Notes under the pieces: model-generated
The model's input: the letters and a program-made list of their open reading frames with translations, nothing else
Told to the model about the DNA's origin: nothing
Databases searched by the model: none
Shown: positions 9,949 through 18,319 of the stretch, piece after piece
Position numbering within the stretch: position 1 is the stretch's first letter
Layout: every line of letters starts with the position of its first letter
Translations under genes and position numbers: made by a program
Source of the DNA: Chromatiaceae bacterium
GTDB lineage: Bacteria; Pseudomonadota; Gammaproteobacteria; Chromatiales; Chromatiaceae
Length of the DNA stretch: 64,000 nucleotides
Direction: 5' to 3'
NCBI GenBank assembly: GCA_024235255.1
Contig: JACKMT010000001.1
Span: forward strand, 868,001 to 932,000

Positions 9949-9980
9949 TTGATCAGTACGGACTAGGAAGTTAGTACTAA

Positions 9981-10014
9981 GCGGGCATGGAAACCCTCCA
10001 TGCCCGCTTTTTTT
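9981..10014 (+). terminator. Rho-independent terminator after nirS
   Basis: Perfect 10-bp stem (GCGGGCATGG / CCATGCCCGC), 7-base loop, then seven T. It probably uncouples nirS from the multiheme gene downstream. Confidence 0.93.
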
Positions 10015-10053
10015 AATCTATTTTAAAAGCTCTTCGTTATTGGGGAGGAAAAA

Positions 10054-12912
10054 ATGTCGGACCTCCAGTTTAAAAAGCCGGGCATGATGTCGCGTCGCAT
10101 TGTTTTAGGAACGACTATCGGCGGAGCCGTCGCATTCTTCATTTTTGGCATCATTTTCTGGGGTGGTTTCAACACCGCCATGGAGGCGACCAATAATCTG
10201 GAGTTCTGTATCAGCTGTCACGAGATGGAGGAGAACGTATATAAGGAGTACAAACCGACCATCCACTACTCTAACCGCACGGGCGTTCGAGCGACCTGCC
10301 CGGACTGCCACGTTCCGGATCCCTGGATCCATAAGATGGTGCGAAAAATTCAGGCCAGTAATGAGGTGTTCCACAAAATCATGGGGACGGTGGATACCCC
10401 GGAGAAGTTTGACAAGCATCGTCTGACCATGGCCAAGCGTGTATGGCAAGCCATGAAAACCACCGATTCCCGCGAATGCCGCAACTGCCACAATTTCGAA
10501 TCGATGAACCCCGAATTCCAGCGTCCGCGTGCGCGCAAGCAGCACCTCAATGCCTTCGAAACCGGCCAGACATGTATCGATTGCCACAAGGGTATTGCGC
10601 ACAAACACGTACGTGATCAGTTGAGCGACGAAGAATTAGAGACGATTGAGGCCCCCAACCCAGAATTCGTGCGCAAAGTCCCGCAACTGTATCTTGATGG
10701 CCTGGCAAGAATTGAAGCCAAGGAAAAGGAACTGGCCGAAGCGGAGCAGGCGGCGAAACAGCAGGCGCGGGAACAGAAAATTGCCGCTCAAAAAGCGGAA
10801 AAGGAGCGTATTGCCGCCGCCGTTGCCAGCGCACTAGCGGAATACAAGGCTGGAGCCGCGAGCTCCTCCGATGGCGCTGCAGCTACCACTGGAGCAGCAC
10901 CCAGCGCTGGTTTTGGTATCGACTGGAGTGATGTGCCGGATCGCAAGATCACTCTCTTCTACCCCGGAGAAACCTCGATGGAGTGGGTGATGACCGGCAA
11001 GGACCATGGCGGTGCCCGCCCGCTTATGATCGGCGGTGACCGTTGCATCACATGCCACGACAAAGAGACTGCCGACATGGGCAAGAAAATGGTGACCGGT
11101 CTGAAAGCCGAGAGCCACCCCCAGCCAGACAAGCGCGCCAGCATCGCGGTCAACGTACAGGCCGCACACGATGGCGACAATCTCTATCTGCGATTCGCCT
11201 GGGATGACACGGATCACGTGCCGGTGCCCTTTGTCGACGGCGGCAAGATGGATCCGGAGAACCCAATGAAACTGGCAGTCATGCTCGCTACCGATGATGT
11301 GGAATACGCCGACCGCTCCGGTTGCTGGCAGACCTGCCACCACGACGTTCGTACCATGCCTGACACTCCGGCAGCAGATGCAGCTTCCGGCAGTGAAGCC
11401 GCAAAACGTCTGGATCTCGCCCGAGGCATCACCAAATATCTCAAAGAGAGCCGCACAGCTATCGAGGTTCAGGGCCGTCGTGGCAAGGTACGGGGCGGCT
11501 GGGACAAACTGAAGTCGGAAGAGGAAGTGAAAACGGCGCTTGCGGCGAACCAGTTTATGGATCTGCTGCGTTATAAATCCGGCAAGGGCGAAACGGAAGA
11601 TGGCTATATCCTGGACCAGCGCTACATGACCGGCGGCCAGGGCTTCGAAGTGGATGCCCGCAACGAAGGTGGAAATTGGATCGTGGTGATGAAGCGGAGA
11701 CTGGTATCCGACAAAGCCGGAGACCTCAGCCTGGCGATGGACAAAGTCTACAACTTCGGCTTCGCGATTCACGACGATTACAGCAATGCCCGTTTTCATC
11801 ATGTCTCGCTGGGATACAAACTGGCATTCGATTCAGCTGCGGATGGCATCGAAATCAATGCAGTTAAACGGGAGGCTGCAGCACCTGTTGCAGCCACCAC
11901 CGCCGCACCGGCTGCCGCGACACCTTCGGCAGCTGCTGCGGGCAGCAGCATCAATGTCGACTGGAGCAAAGCAGGAAACCGGACAGTTACCCTGCTCTAC
12001 CCCGGTGAAACCTCGATGGAGTGGGTCATGACCGGCAAGGATCACGGCGGTGCACGCCCGTTCATGATCGGCGGCGACCGCTGTACCACCTGCCACGATA
12101 AGGAAACGGCCGACATGGGGCAAAAGATGGTGACCGGTGCCAAGGCGGAATCGAAGCCTATTCCGGGAAAGCGGGGCAGCATTCCGGTCAGTGTCGATTC
12201 AACCCACGATGGCGAATATCTCTATCTGCGTTTCAGCTGGCCTGCAGGTGAACATGCACCGGCGCCATTTGTCGACGGCGGTAAAATGGACCCCGACAAC
12301 CCGATGAAACTGGCAGTCATGTTCTCCACGGACGCGGTGGAGTATGCAGACCGTGCCGGCTGCTGGGGTACCTGCCACCACGATAACCGCACCATGCCGG
12401 ATACGCCTGACGCCGAGACAGTTGCCGGCAGTCCGGCTGCACAGCAACTGGACGTCAGCCATGGATTGACCAAATATATTAAAGAGAGCCGCAGCGATAT
12501 TGAAGTCCAGGGCCGGCGCGGCAAAAAACGCGGTGGCTGGGACAAGCTGAAATCAGCCGATGAGCTCAAGACAGCGGCCGACGCCGGGCTTTTCATGGAT
12601 ATAGTTCGCTATAAATCAGGCAAACAGGAGATTGAAGACGGGCACATTCTGGAACAACGTCAGATGAACGGAGGCCAAGGAGCGGAGTTTGCCGCTGAAC
12701 TGAACAACGGCACCTGGAGCCTGATCATGAAACGCAAGTTGAAATCGGATAATCCCGGCGATATCAGCTTGGAAACAGACAAGGTCTACAATTTTGGTTT
12801 TGCGATTCATGATGATTTCAGCGCAGCCCGTTTTCACCATGTCTCCCTCGGATACAAACTTGGGTTTGACAACGATGACAAAGGCGTTGAAATAAATGCG
12901 ATAGCACAGTGA
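10054..12912 (+). CDS. NirT/NapC tetraheme cytochrome fused to two tandem EB_dh-like heme domains
   Basis: A 952-aa membrane-anchored multiheme protein. Residues 1-185 are a NapC/NirT quinol dehydrogenase: one N-terminal helix (about 20-38) and CXXCH at C52, C82, C142 and C174. A charged Ala/Glu/Lys coiled-coil linker follows (about 210-285). Two homologous modules of about 310 residues come next (288-603 and 634-950), resembling the heme-binding domain of ethylbenzene-dehydrogenase/DMSO-reductase type cytochromes (family assignment by eye). Each starts with a CXXCH (C331, C677) and has a second CX3CH site (C424-H429, C770-H775) followed by a MPDTP motif. If all sites load, it carries eight hemes. 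It sits in the nirT position just after nirS, so quinol-to-NirS electron delivery is the likely role. GGGAGG lies 9 bp upstream of ATG. Confidence 0.85.
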   Translation: MSDLQFKKPGMMSRRIVLGTTIGGAVAFFIFGIIFWGGFNTAMEATNNLEFCISCHEMEENVYKEYKPTIHYSNRTGVRATCPDCHVPDPWIHKMVRKIQASNEVFHKIMGTVDTPEKFDKHRLTMAKRVWQAMKTTDSRECRNCHNFESMNPEFQRPRARKQHLNAFETGQTCIDCHKGIAHKHVRDQLSDEELETIEAPNPEFVRKVPQLYLDGLARIEAKEKELAEAEQAAKQQAREQKIAAQKAEKERIAAAVASALAEYKAGAASSSDGAAATTGAAPSAGFGIDWSDVPDRKITLFYPGETSMEWVMTGKDHGGARPLMIGGDRCITCHDKETADMGKKMVTGLKAESHPQPDKRASIAVNVQAAHDGDNLYLRFAWDDTDHVPVPFVDGGKMDPENPMKLAVMLATDDVEYADRSGCWQTCHHDVRTMPDTPAADAASGSEAAKRLDLARGITKYLKESRTAIEVQGRRGKVRGGWDKLKSEEEVKTALAANQFMDLLRYKSGKGETEDGYILDQRYMTGGQGFEVDARNEGGNWIVVMKRRLVSDKAGDLSLAMDKVYNFGFAIHDDYSNARFHHVSLGYKLAFDSAADGIEINAVKREAAAPVAATTAAPAAATPSAAAAGSSINVDWSKAGNRTVTLLYPGETSMEWVMTGKDHGGARPFMIGGDRCTTCHDKETADMGQKMVTGAKAESKPIPGKRGSIPVSVDSTHDGEYLYLRFSWPAGEHAPAPFVDGGKMDPDNPMKLAVMFSTDAVEYADRAGCWGTCHHDNRTMPDTPDAETVAGSPAAQQLDVSHGLTKYIKESRSDIEVQGRRGKKRGGWDKLKSADELKTAADAGLFMDIVRYKSGKQEIEDGHILEQRQMNGGQGAEFAAELNNGTWSLIMKRKLKSDNPGDISLETDKVYNFGFAIHDDFSAARFHHVSLGYKLGFDNDDKGVEINAIAQ

Positions 12913-12954
12913 GTGAAAGCTGCGGTTAGCACCAGTTGAACAAGACAATGCTTC

Positions 12955-12976
12955 AAGTGGGGCTTCGGCCCCACTT
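12955..12976 (+). terminator. Hairpin after the NirT fusion gene
   Basis: AAGTGGGGC - TTCG - GCCCCACTT is a perfect 9-bp stem with a stable tetraloop, but no T tract follows. It may act as a weak terminator or mRNA-stabilising structure. Confidence 0.55.
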
Positions 12977-13076
12977 ATTGCAGGCGACCCGGCCGCAATT
13001 GGGCCAATAACCGGCCTCTTTTTGCTATATTCTGGCTTTGCTCTCCCCAATACACCCAATTTCGGAGCAGACAATA

Positions 13077-13418
13077 ATGCAAATTAATAAAGTCGGTATA
13101 CCCTCTATTCTACTGGCATTGATGCTGGCCAGCCCAGTTGTGTTTGGCGGAGATCCGGCAGAGCCTGCGATAGAGGTGGAGATATTCAAGTTTCAATTTG
13201 TTCCCCAGGAAATCACGGTAAATATCGGGGATACCGTCCGCTGGACCAACAAGGAGAAGCGTCAATATCACAGCGTCTGGTTCGAGCAGTCGGGAGATCC
13301 CGAGCCGGAATATTTCTTTCCCGGAGAATCGTATGTGCGCTTGTTCGATAAGGCGGGCAGCTTTCCCTACCATTGCGGCCCTCACCCGAAAATGACCGGT
13401 ACCGTTCACGTCAAATAG
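13077..13418 (+). CDS. Periplasmic blue copper protein (cupredoxin)
   Basis: A 113-aa single cupredoxin domain with a signal peptide (about 1-24). The type-1 copper ligands are plainly visible: H65 (QYHS), C100, H103 and M106 in the C-terminal YHCGPHPKM. It resembles plastocyanin/pseudoazurin-like small electron carriers. Placed between the multiheme NirT and the heme d1 genes, it is a probable electron shuttle to cytochrome cd1, a role known for azurin and pseudoazurin. ATG at 13077 is preferred over an upstream in-frame codon because GGAG lies about 12 bp before it and the signal peptide begins here. Confidence 0.88.
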   Translation: MQINKVGIPSILLALMLASPVVFGGDPAEPAIEVEIFKFQFVPQEITVNIGDTVRWTNKEKRQYHSVWFEQSGDPEPEYFFPGESYVRLFDKAGSFPYHCGPHPKMTGTVHVK

Positions 13419-13500
13419 CGTCTCGGCATCGGCATTACATTGATCTATATATGGTTTTTCTGTTCAAGCGCAAGAATTCCGCAGCTGCGGGAGACAACCT

Positions 13501-13514
13501 TTGATTGAGGTCAA
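13501..13514. promoter_or_regulatory. FNR/DNR box upstream of nirC
   Basis: TTGAT-TGAG-GTCAA, 9 of 10 half-site bases, about 75 bp before the nirC start. It is well placed to drive the nirC-F-D-L-G-H-J-N operon separately from nirS. Confidence 0.7.
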
Positions 13515-13582
13515 TGCCCTGATATTTATCAAACTGGTAAATTTTCACACTGACACTGTCAACTTCTTCCCGAGAGGTTAAT

Positions 13583-13909
13583 TTGCCGCACAATTCGCTT
13601 TTAGCCGCTTTGAGCCTGGCAGCAATGGTCGCATCCGGCACGCTACCGGCTGATATTGCGCCTGCACGTCAGGCGGAAATCATCTACCTACTTAAGCATG
13701 ACTGCGGCTCCTGTCATGGCATGCGACTTGAGGGGGGACTTGGTCCTGCTCTGGTAGCCGATCGCTTCGCTGATTGGGAGACGAACATGCTGGCCATGAC
13801 AATTCTTTACGGACGCCCGGGCACCCCAATGCCACCCTGGCGTCCATTCCTGAGCGACGGTGAAGCCCACTGGCTGGCCACGCAGCTCAAGCAGGGTGTA
13901 CGTCCATGA
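13583..13909 (+). CDS. nirC: Small monoheme cytochrome c, NirC
   Basis: A 108-aa periplasmic cytochrome with a signal peptide and one heme site CGSCH (C41-H45); the Met axial ligand is probably in the TPMPPW loop. NirC (cytochrome c55x) supplies electrons in heme d1 maturation or to NirS. Its start is TTG at 13583, supported by GAGAGG 6-11 bp upstream; no ATG occurs in frame near it. It overlaps nirF by 4 bp (ATGA), which implies translational coupling and fixes its place as first gene of the heme d1 operon. Confidence 0.9.
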   Translation: MPHNSLLAALSLAAMVASGTLPADIAPARQAEIIYLLKHDCGSCHGMRLEGGLGPALVADRFADWETNMLAMTILYGRPGTPMPPWRPFLSDGEAHWLATQLKQGVRP

Positions 13910-15096
13910 AACCTGCCCTCAGCCTGGCCGCCAGCCTGCTGTTGTTCTGCGGGCACGCCATTGCTGACTGTCTCACCCGCGGTACCGGCGATCTGGGTAT
14001 AGTGATCGAGCGTGCCGCCGGCAGCCTCCAAATAGTTGACACCACCGCGCACCAGTCACTTTTTCGGGTTGAGGGGCTGGGCGACCTCTCACATGCTTCG
14101 GCGGTCTACTCCCGCGATGAGCGTTACGCTTTCATTTTCGGGCGGGACGGCGGACTGACGAAAGTCGATATCCTGTGCGGAAAAATTGTCAATCGGGTGA
14201 TTCAGGGCGGTAACAGCATCGGCGGCGCCATTTCTCAGAATGGCAGCCTGATTGCTGTGTCCAACTACGAACCGGGTGGCGTCAAGATATTCTCGACGCA
14301 AGACCTTTCATTAGTTGCAGATATTCCTGCCACCGAGGTCACAGACCGGGAGGGAAAGCGGAAAGGATCGAAGACCGTCGGGCTGGTCGATGCTCCCGGC
14401 CAGCGCTTTGCAGTCACCCTCTACGACAGCAGTGAAGCCTGGATTATCGATATGAAAAATCCTGCAGAACCGAAAATTCAACGCCACACTAAGATCGGTG
14501 CCCTGCCCTATGACGCCTTGGTCACACCGGATGGCCGCTACTATATCAGTGGGTTGTTCGGGCAGGATGGCCTCTCGCTGTTGGACCTCTGGCACCCGGA
14601 AAAACCGCCGCGCCTGATACTGGAGGGTTACGGTCGCGGCGAGCAGAAGCTGCCGGTCTACAAGATGCCGCATCTTGAAGGTTGGGCAGTAGCCGGCAAC
14701 AGTGCCTTTCTGCCGGCGGTTGGCCATCATGAAGTGCTGGTCGTGAGACAGGGAGACTGGGTCGAAACCGATCGCATCAAGGTGCACGGACAGCCGGTAT
14801 TTGTGATGGCGCGGCCTGACGGAAGGCAGGTATGGGTCAATTTTGCCTTTCCCGACAACGATACGATTCAGGTGATAGACACCGAAACCCTGACCATCAT
14901 CAAGACTTTGAAGACCGGCAAGGGGGCATTGCATATGGAGTTCTCCCCGCGTGGGGAAGAGGTGTGGATTTCGGTACGCGACAAAGACGAGGTGCAGGTT
15001 TATGACACTGACCGTCTGGAGTTGACGCACCGGCTGCAGGTGGATAAGCCAAGTGGCATCTTTTTCACCGCTCGGGCGCATAAGACGGGGTTATAA
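13906..15096 (+). CDS. nirF: Heme d1 biosynthesis protein NirF
   Basis: A 396-aa seven/eight-bladed propeller protein related to the d1 domain of NirS but without the cytochrome domain. It is required for a late step of heme d1 formation in the periplasm and binds d1 or its precursor. A hydrophobic signal sequence occupies residues 1-20, with Cys22 near its end; lipoprotein processing is possible but not clear. Typical blade strings (RGTGDLGIVIERA, SRDERYAFIFGRDGG, GNSIGGAISQNG) support the call. Start overlaps nirC by 4 bp; nirD follows after 4 bp. Confidence 0.94.
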   Translation: MKPALSLAASLLLFCGHAIADCLTRGTGDLGIVIERAAGSLQIVDTTAHQSLFRVEGLGDLSHASAVYSRDERYAFIFGRDGGLTKVDILCGKIVNRVIQGGNSIGGAISQNGSLIAVSNYEPGGVKIFSTQDLSLVADIPATEVTDREGKRKGSKTVGLVDAPGQRFAVTLYDSSEAWIIDMKNPAEPKIQRHTKIGALPYDALVTPDGRYYISGLFGQDGLSLLDLWHPEKPPRLILEGYGRGEQKLPVYKMPHLEGWAVAGNSAFLPAVGHHEVLVVRQGDWVETDRIKVHGQPVFVMARPDGRQVWVNFAFPDNDTIQVIDTETLTIIKTLKTGKGALHMEFSPRGEEVWISVRDKDEVQVYDTDRLELTHRLQVDKPSGIFFTARAHKTGL

Positions 15097-15100
15097 TCGT

Positions 15101-15613
15101 ATGTCATCAACCGCCAAACAGGTTCGTCGGTCGGTACAGAAGATCCCATCCGGCCAGAGAGTTCAGTTGAACGACCTCGAAAAAAGACTGCTCGACGCTT
15201 TCCAGAAAGGACTTCCGCTCTCCCCCACCCCGTACCGGGATATGGCGGAAAATCTGGGCACCAGCGAAGCGCTGGTGCTGCAGATTCTGCAGCGTCTGCA
15301 GGAAGCCGGCGTGATCAGCAGAATCGGCCCGGTGTTCAAGCCGAAACGGATCGGTGCAAGCACGTTGGCTGCGATGTCGATCCCCGCGGAGAAGCTGGAT
15401 CAGGTGGCAGCGGTGATCAACAGTTACCATGAAGTCAACCACAATTATGAGCGAGAGCATGAATACAACCTCTGGTTTGTGGTCACTGCCTGCAGCAGTG
15501 CGCGCTTGGAAGAGGTGCTGAAAGAGATGGAGCATGCCACCGGTTATCCGATTCTCAACCTGCCGTTGATCAAGCAGCACCATATAGATCTCGGGTTCCC
15601 GCTGTGGTGTTGA
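15101..15613 (+). CDS. nirD: Siroheme decarboxylase subunit NirD
   Basis: A 170-aa cytoplasmic protein with the Lrp/AsnC-like fold of the NirD/L/G/H (AhbA/B) family, which together decarboxylate siroheme to didecarboxysiroheme on the way to heme d1. It has an N-terminal winged-helix part (NDLEKRLLDAFQKGLPL) and a C-terminal effector-like part with the family motif HEVNHNYEREHEYNLWFV. ATG at 15101, four bases after the nirF stop, fits a tight operon better than in-frame upstream codons inside nirF. It overlaps nirL by 10 bp. Confidence 0.93.
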   Translation: MSSTAKQVRRSVQKIPSGQRVQLNDLEKRLLDAFQKGLPLSPTPYRDMAENLGTSEALVLQILQRLQEAGVISRIGPVFKPKRIGASTLAAMSIPAEKLDQVAAVINSYHEVNHNYEREHEYNLWFVVTACSSARLEEVLKEMEHATGYPILNLPLIKQHHIDLGFPLWC

Positions 15614-16080
15614 ATGAACAGGACTACCGTCTGATCGCCGAGATTCAGGACGGCCTGCCCCTCTCCCGCCGCCCCTATGCAGAGATCGGCCAGCGCCTCG
15701 GCTTGAGCGAACAGCAGGTCATCGAGCGCATCGACACACTACAGCAGAGTGGCATCATCAAACGCATGGGAATAGTCGTCAGGCACCATGAGCTGGGTTA
15801 CACCGCCAATGCCATGGTGGTTTGGGACGTTCCCGACGACCAGGTCGATGCGGTTGGTGAGCAACTCGGCTCCCAACCTTGCGTCACCCTTTGCTATCAA
15901 CGACCACGCAAGCTCCCGCACTGGCCCTACAATCTTTTTTGCATGATTCACGGCCAGCAGCGGGAACGCGTGCTCGATCACATCAACCGGATAGTTGCAT
16001 CCCAAGGACTGGAACAGATACCTCGAAAAATCCTGTTCAGCGGCAAACGCTTCAAGCAGCGCGGCGCCAAATACCAGTAA
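15604..16080 (+). CDS. nirL: Siroheme decarboxylase subunit NirL
   Basis: A 158-aa paralogue of NirD, with the same DNA-binding-like N-terminal part (DYRLIAEIQDGLPLSRRPY) and the 'YQRPRKLPHWPYNLFCM' signature of the L/H half of the family. The start is one of two adjacent GTG codons (15604/15607) overlapping the nirD stop, so translation is coupled. The stop overlaps nirG (TAATG). Confidence 0.92.
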   Translation: MVLNEQDYRLIAEIQDGLPLSRRPYAEIGQRLGLSEQQVIERIDTLQQSGIIKRMGIVVRHHELGYTANAMVVWDVPDDQVDAVGEQLGSQPCVTLCYQRPRKLPHWPYNLFCMIHGQQRERVLDHINRIVASQGLEQIPRKILFSGKRFKQRGAKYQ

Positions 16081-16523
16081 TGGATGACACCGATCGTGCC
16101 ATCATCAACCGGCTGCAGGATGGCTTTCCCATCGCCGACCGACCGTATCGCTTGGCAGCCGAGGCGTTGGGCATTCAGGAGCAGGAGCTGATCCGACGGC
16201 TTCATGCCATGCTGGAGAACAGACAGCTCTCCCGTTTCGGCCCACTGTATCATGCCGAGCGTCTGGGCGGCGGTCTCAGCCTGTGCGCGATCCGTGTGCC
16301 GGTGGATGATTTTGAGCGGGTTAACGAACAGGTAAATGCGTTCCCGGAAGTGGCCCATAACTATGCCCGTGATCACGAATTCAGCATGTGGTTCGTGCTG
16401 GCAACGGAGACTCCGCAACGCATCGAGAGTGTCATCCGAGAGATTGAGCAAGCAACCGGCTACCGGGTTTACAATATGCCGAAGGAAGAGGAGTTTTTTG
16501 TCGGTCTTAAATTTGAGGTGTGA
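16080..16523 (+). CDS. nirG: Siroheme decarboxylase subunit NirG
   Basis: A 147-aa member of the same family, closest in motif to NirD: it has 'EVAHNYARDHEFSMWFV'. The start is the ATG that shares its A with the TAA stop of nirL. Longer open frames upstream are only an artefact of overlap with nirL. All four subunits are separate genes here, unlike organisms with NirDL fusions. Confidence 0.91.
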   Translation: MDDTDRAIINRLQDGFPIADRPYRLAAEALGIQEQELIRRLHAMLENRQLSRFGPLYHAERLGGGLSLCAIRVPVDDFERVNEQVNAFPEVAHNYARDHEFSMWFVLATETPQRIESVIREIEQATGYRVYNMPKEEEFFVGLKFEV

Positions 16524-16571
16524 CACCGGTTTCTCTACCGCCCAAAGTTTGAGCTCAGGTATTGACCACTT

Positions 16572-17072
16572 ATGAAAAACGGAGAAGCAAGCAGACTCGA
16601 CGACCTGGACCGCAAAATAGTGCAATCAACCCAGGCTGGTTTACCGTTGGTCTCCCGCCCCTATCATCAGATTGCCGATGAGCTGGGCACATCGGCGGAG
16701 ATTGTCATGACACGTGTGCAGCGAATGCTCGCAAACGGCATTATCCGCAGGATTGGCGCGGTACCCAACCACTATACTTTGGGGTTTCGCGGAAACGGCA
16801 TGAGTGTGTGGGATGTGGATGACGAACTGGCGATGGAGTATGGCCGTCGTATCGGCGAACTGGATTTCGTCAGTCACGCCTATCGGCGCCCCAGATACCT
16901 GCCGGAGTGGCGCTACAATCTGTTCGCCATGGTGCATGGCAAAGACCGCGCGGAGGTCATGGAGAAAGTGGCGCAGATCGCTGCTATGCTGGGCAGTGAC
17001 AATCGCGCTCACGAAGTTCTGTTCAGTACCAGAATACTGAAGAAAACGGGGCTCAGAATCGGTCAATCTTAG
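16572..17072 (+). CDS. nirH: Siroheme decarboxylase subunit NirH
   Basis: A 166-aa family member with the L/H-type signature 'AYRRPRYLPEWRYNLFAM'. A 48-bp gap separates it from nirG, the largest within the operon; GGAG is not obvious before ATG at 16572. NirG and NirH are thought to form or complete the decarboxylase pair with NirD/NirL. Confidence 0.92.
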   Translation: MKNGEASRLDDLDRKIVQSTQAGLPLVSRPYHQIADELGTSAEIVMTRVQRMLANGIIRRIGAVPNHYTLGFRGNGMSVWDVDDELAMEYGRRIGELDFVSHAYRRPRYLPEWRYNLFAMVHGKDRAEVMEKVAQIAAMLGSDNRAHEVLFSTRILKKTGLRIGQS

Positions 17073-17121
17073 GCGATGATGCCCGGCCCTCTATTTCTAA
17101 CCCTATCGGCTGCACAGTGCA

Positions 17122-18318
17122 ATGTTTCGAATATCCCAGTTCATGCATGAAGTTCTCTCCCCCACTCCGCTGGGACCGAAGCGAACTCCGCCCGGTCCGG
17201 TGGTGATCTGGAATCTGGTGCGCCGCTGTAATCTGACCTGCAAGCACTGCTATTCGATCTCCGCCGACAAGGAGTTTCCGAATGAGTTGAGCACCGACCA
17301 GGTATTCGAAGTGATGCAGGATCTCAAGCAGTTCAAAGTGCCTGTATTGATTCTCTCCGGCGGTGAACCGCTGCTGCGTCCGGATATCTACGACATCGCC
17401 AACCATGCCAAAGCGATGGGTTTCTACACTGCATTGTCCACCAACGGCACGCTAATCGATGAATCCAACATCGACAGGATAGCTGCGGTTGGCTTCGACT
17501 ATCTAGGCATCAGCATCGATGGCATCGAGCAGACCCACGACAGATTCAGGCGCAAGGAAGGAGCATTTGCCGCGTCGATCCGCGGACTGCGGCTGTGCCG
17601 GGAACGGGCTATCAAAGTTGGCCTGCGCTTCACCATGACCCAGGACAATGCCGAGGAGCTGCCCCAGTTGCTGCAGCTGATGGATACAGAGAGAGTAGAC
17701 AAGTTTTATTTCTCTCATCTCAACTATGCCGGAAGAGGCAACAAAAACCGCAACGACGATGTGTTTCTGCAAACTACGCGCTGGGCCATGGATTTGTTGT
17801 TCGAGCGCGCGCTGACGGATGCCCAGGCCGGGCGCAACACCGAGTTCGTAACCGGCAACAACGACGCAGACGGCGTCTATATGCTGCATTGGGTCGCAAA
17901 GCGCTTCCCGGAGCGAACCGACCATATACGAGCCAAGTTGGTACAGTGGGGAGGCAACAGTTCGGGCGTGAACATCTCGAATATCGACAACCAGGGCTAT
18001 GTTCATCCTGACACCATGTGGTGGAACTACAATCTCGGTAATGTAAAAGAGCGGCCATTTTCAGAAATCTGGCAGGACAGATCCGATCCCATCATGGCCG
18101 GTCTGAAGGCACACCCGCGCAGCGTCAGCGGCAGATGCGGCGAGTGCCGCCATTTTGATATCTGCGGCGGCAATACCAGAGTGCGTGCCATGCAACTCAC
18201 CGGCGACGCCTGGTCCGAAGACCCGGCCTGTTACCTCAGCGACAAGGAGATAGGTATCGTCCAGCCCGCCAAGCACAGCTCCGAGGGCACTCCCCTTAGA
18301 TCAACTTTCCCGGTTTAA
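17122..18318 (+). CDS. nirJ: Radical SAM heme d1 biosynthesis protein NirJ
   Basis: A 398-aa cytoplasmic radical SAM enzyme that replaces the propionate side chains of didecarboxysiroheme by carbonyl groups. The [4Fe-4S]-SAM motif is CxxxCxxC at C36, C40 and C43, followed by GGEP. A C-terminal Cys-rich region (CGECRHFDIC plus a later Cys) will bind an auxiliary cluster, as in SPASM/Twitch proteins. The stop and the nirN start are one base apart. Upstream gap 49 bp. Confidence 0.94.
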   Translation: MFRISQFMHEVLSPTPLGPKRTPPGPVVIWNLVRRCNLTCKHCYSISADKEFPNELSTDQVFEVMQDLKQFKVPVLILSGGEPLLRPDIYDIANHAKAMGFYTALSTNGTLIDESNIDRIAAVGFDYLGISIDGIEQTHDRFRRKEGAFAASIRGLRLCRERAIKVGLRFTMTQDNAEELPQLLQLMDTERVDKFYFSHLNYAGRGNKNRNDDVFLQTTRWAMDLLFERALTDAQAGRNTEFVTGNNDADGVYMLHWVAKRFPERTDHIRAKLVQWGGNSSGVNISNIDNQGYVHPDTMWWNYNLGNVKERPFSEIWQDRSDPIMAGLKAHPRSVSGRCGECRHFDICGGNTRVRAMQLTGDAWSEDPACYLSDKEIGIVQPAKHSSEGTPLRSTFPV

Positions 18319-18319
18319 T

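Noticed and set aside
10834..11802. 322-codon minus-strand frame opposite the NirT fusion
   Set aside because: Shadow frame; the opposite strand carries clear heme motifs and homologous modules.
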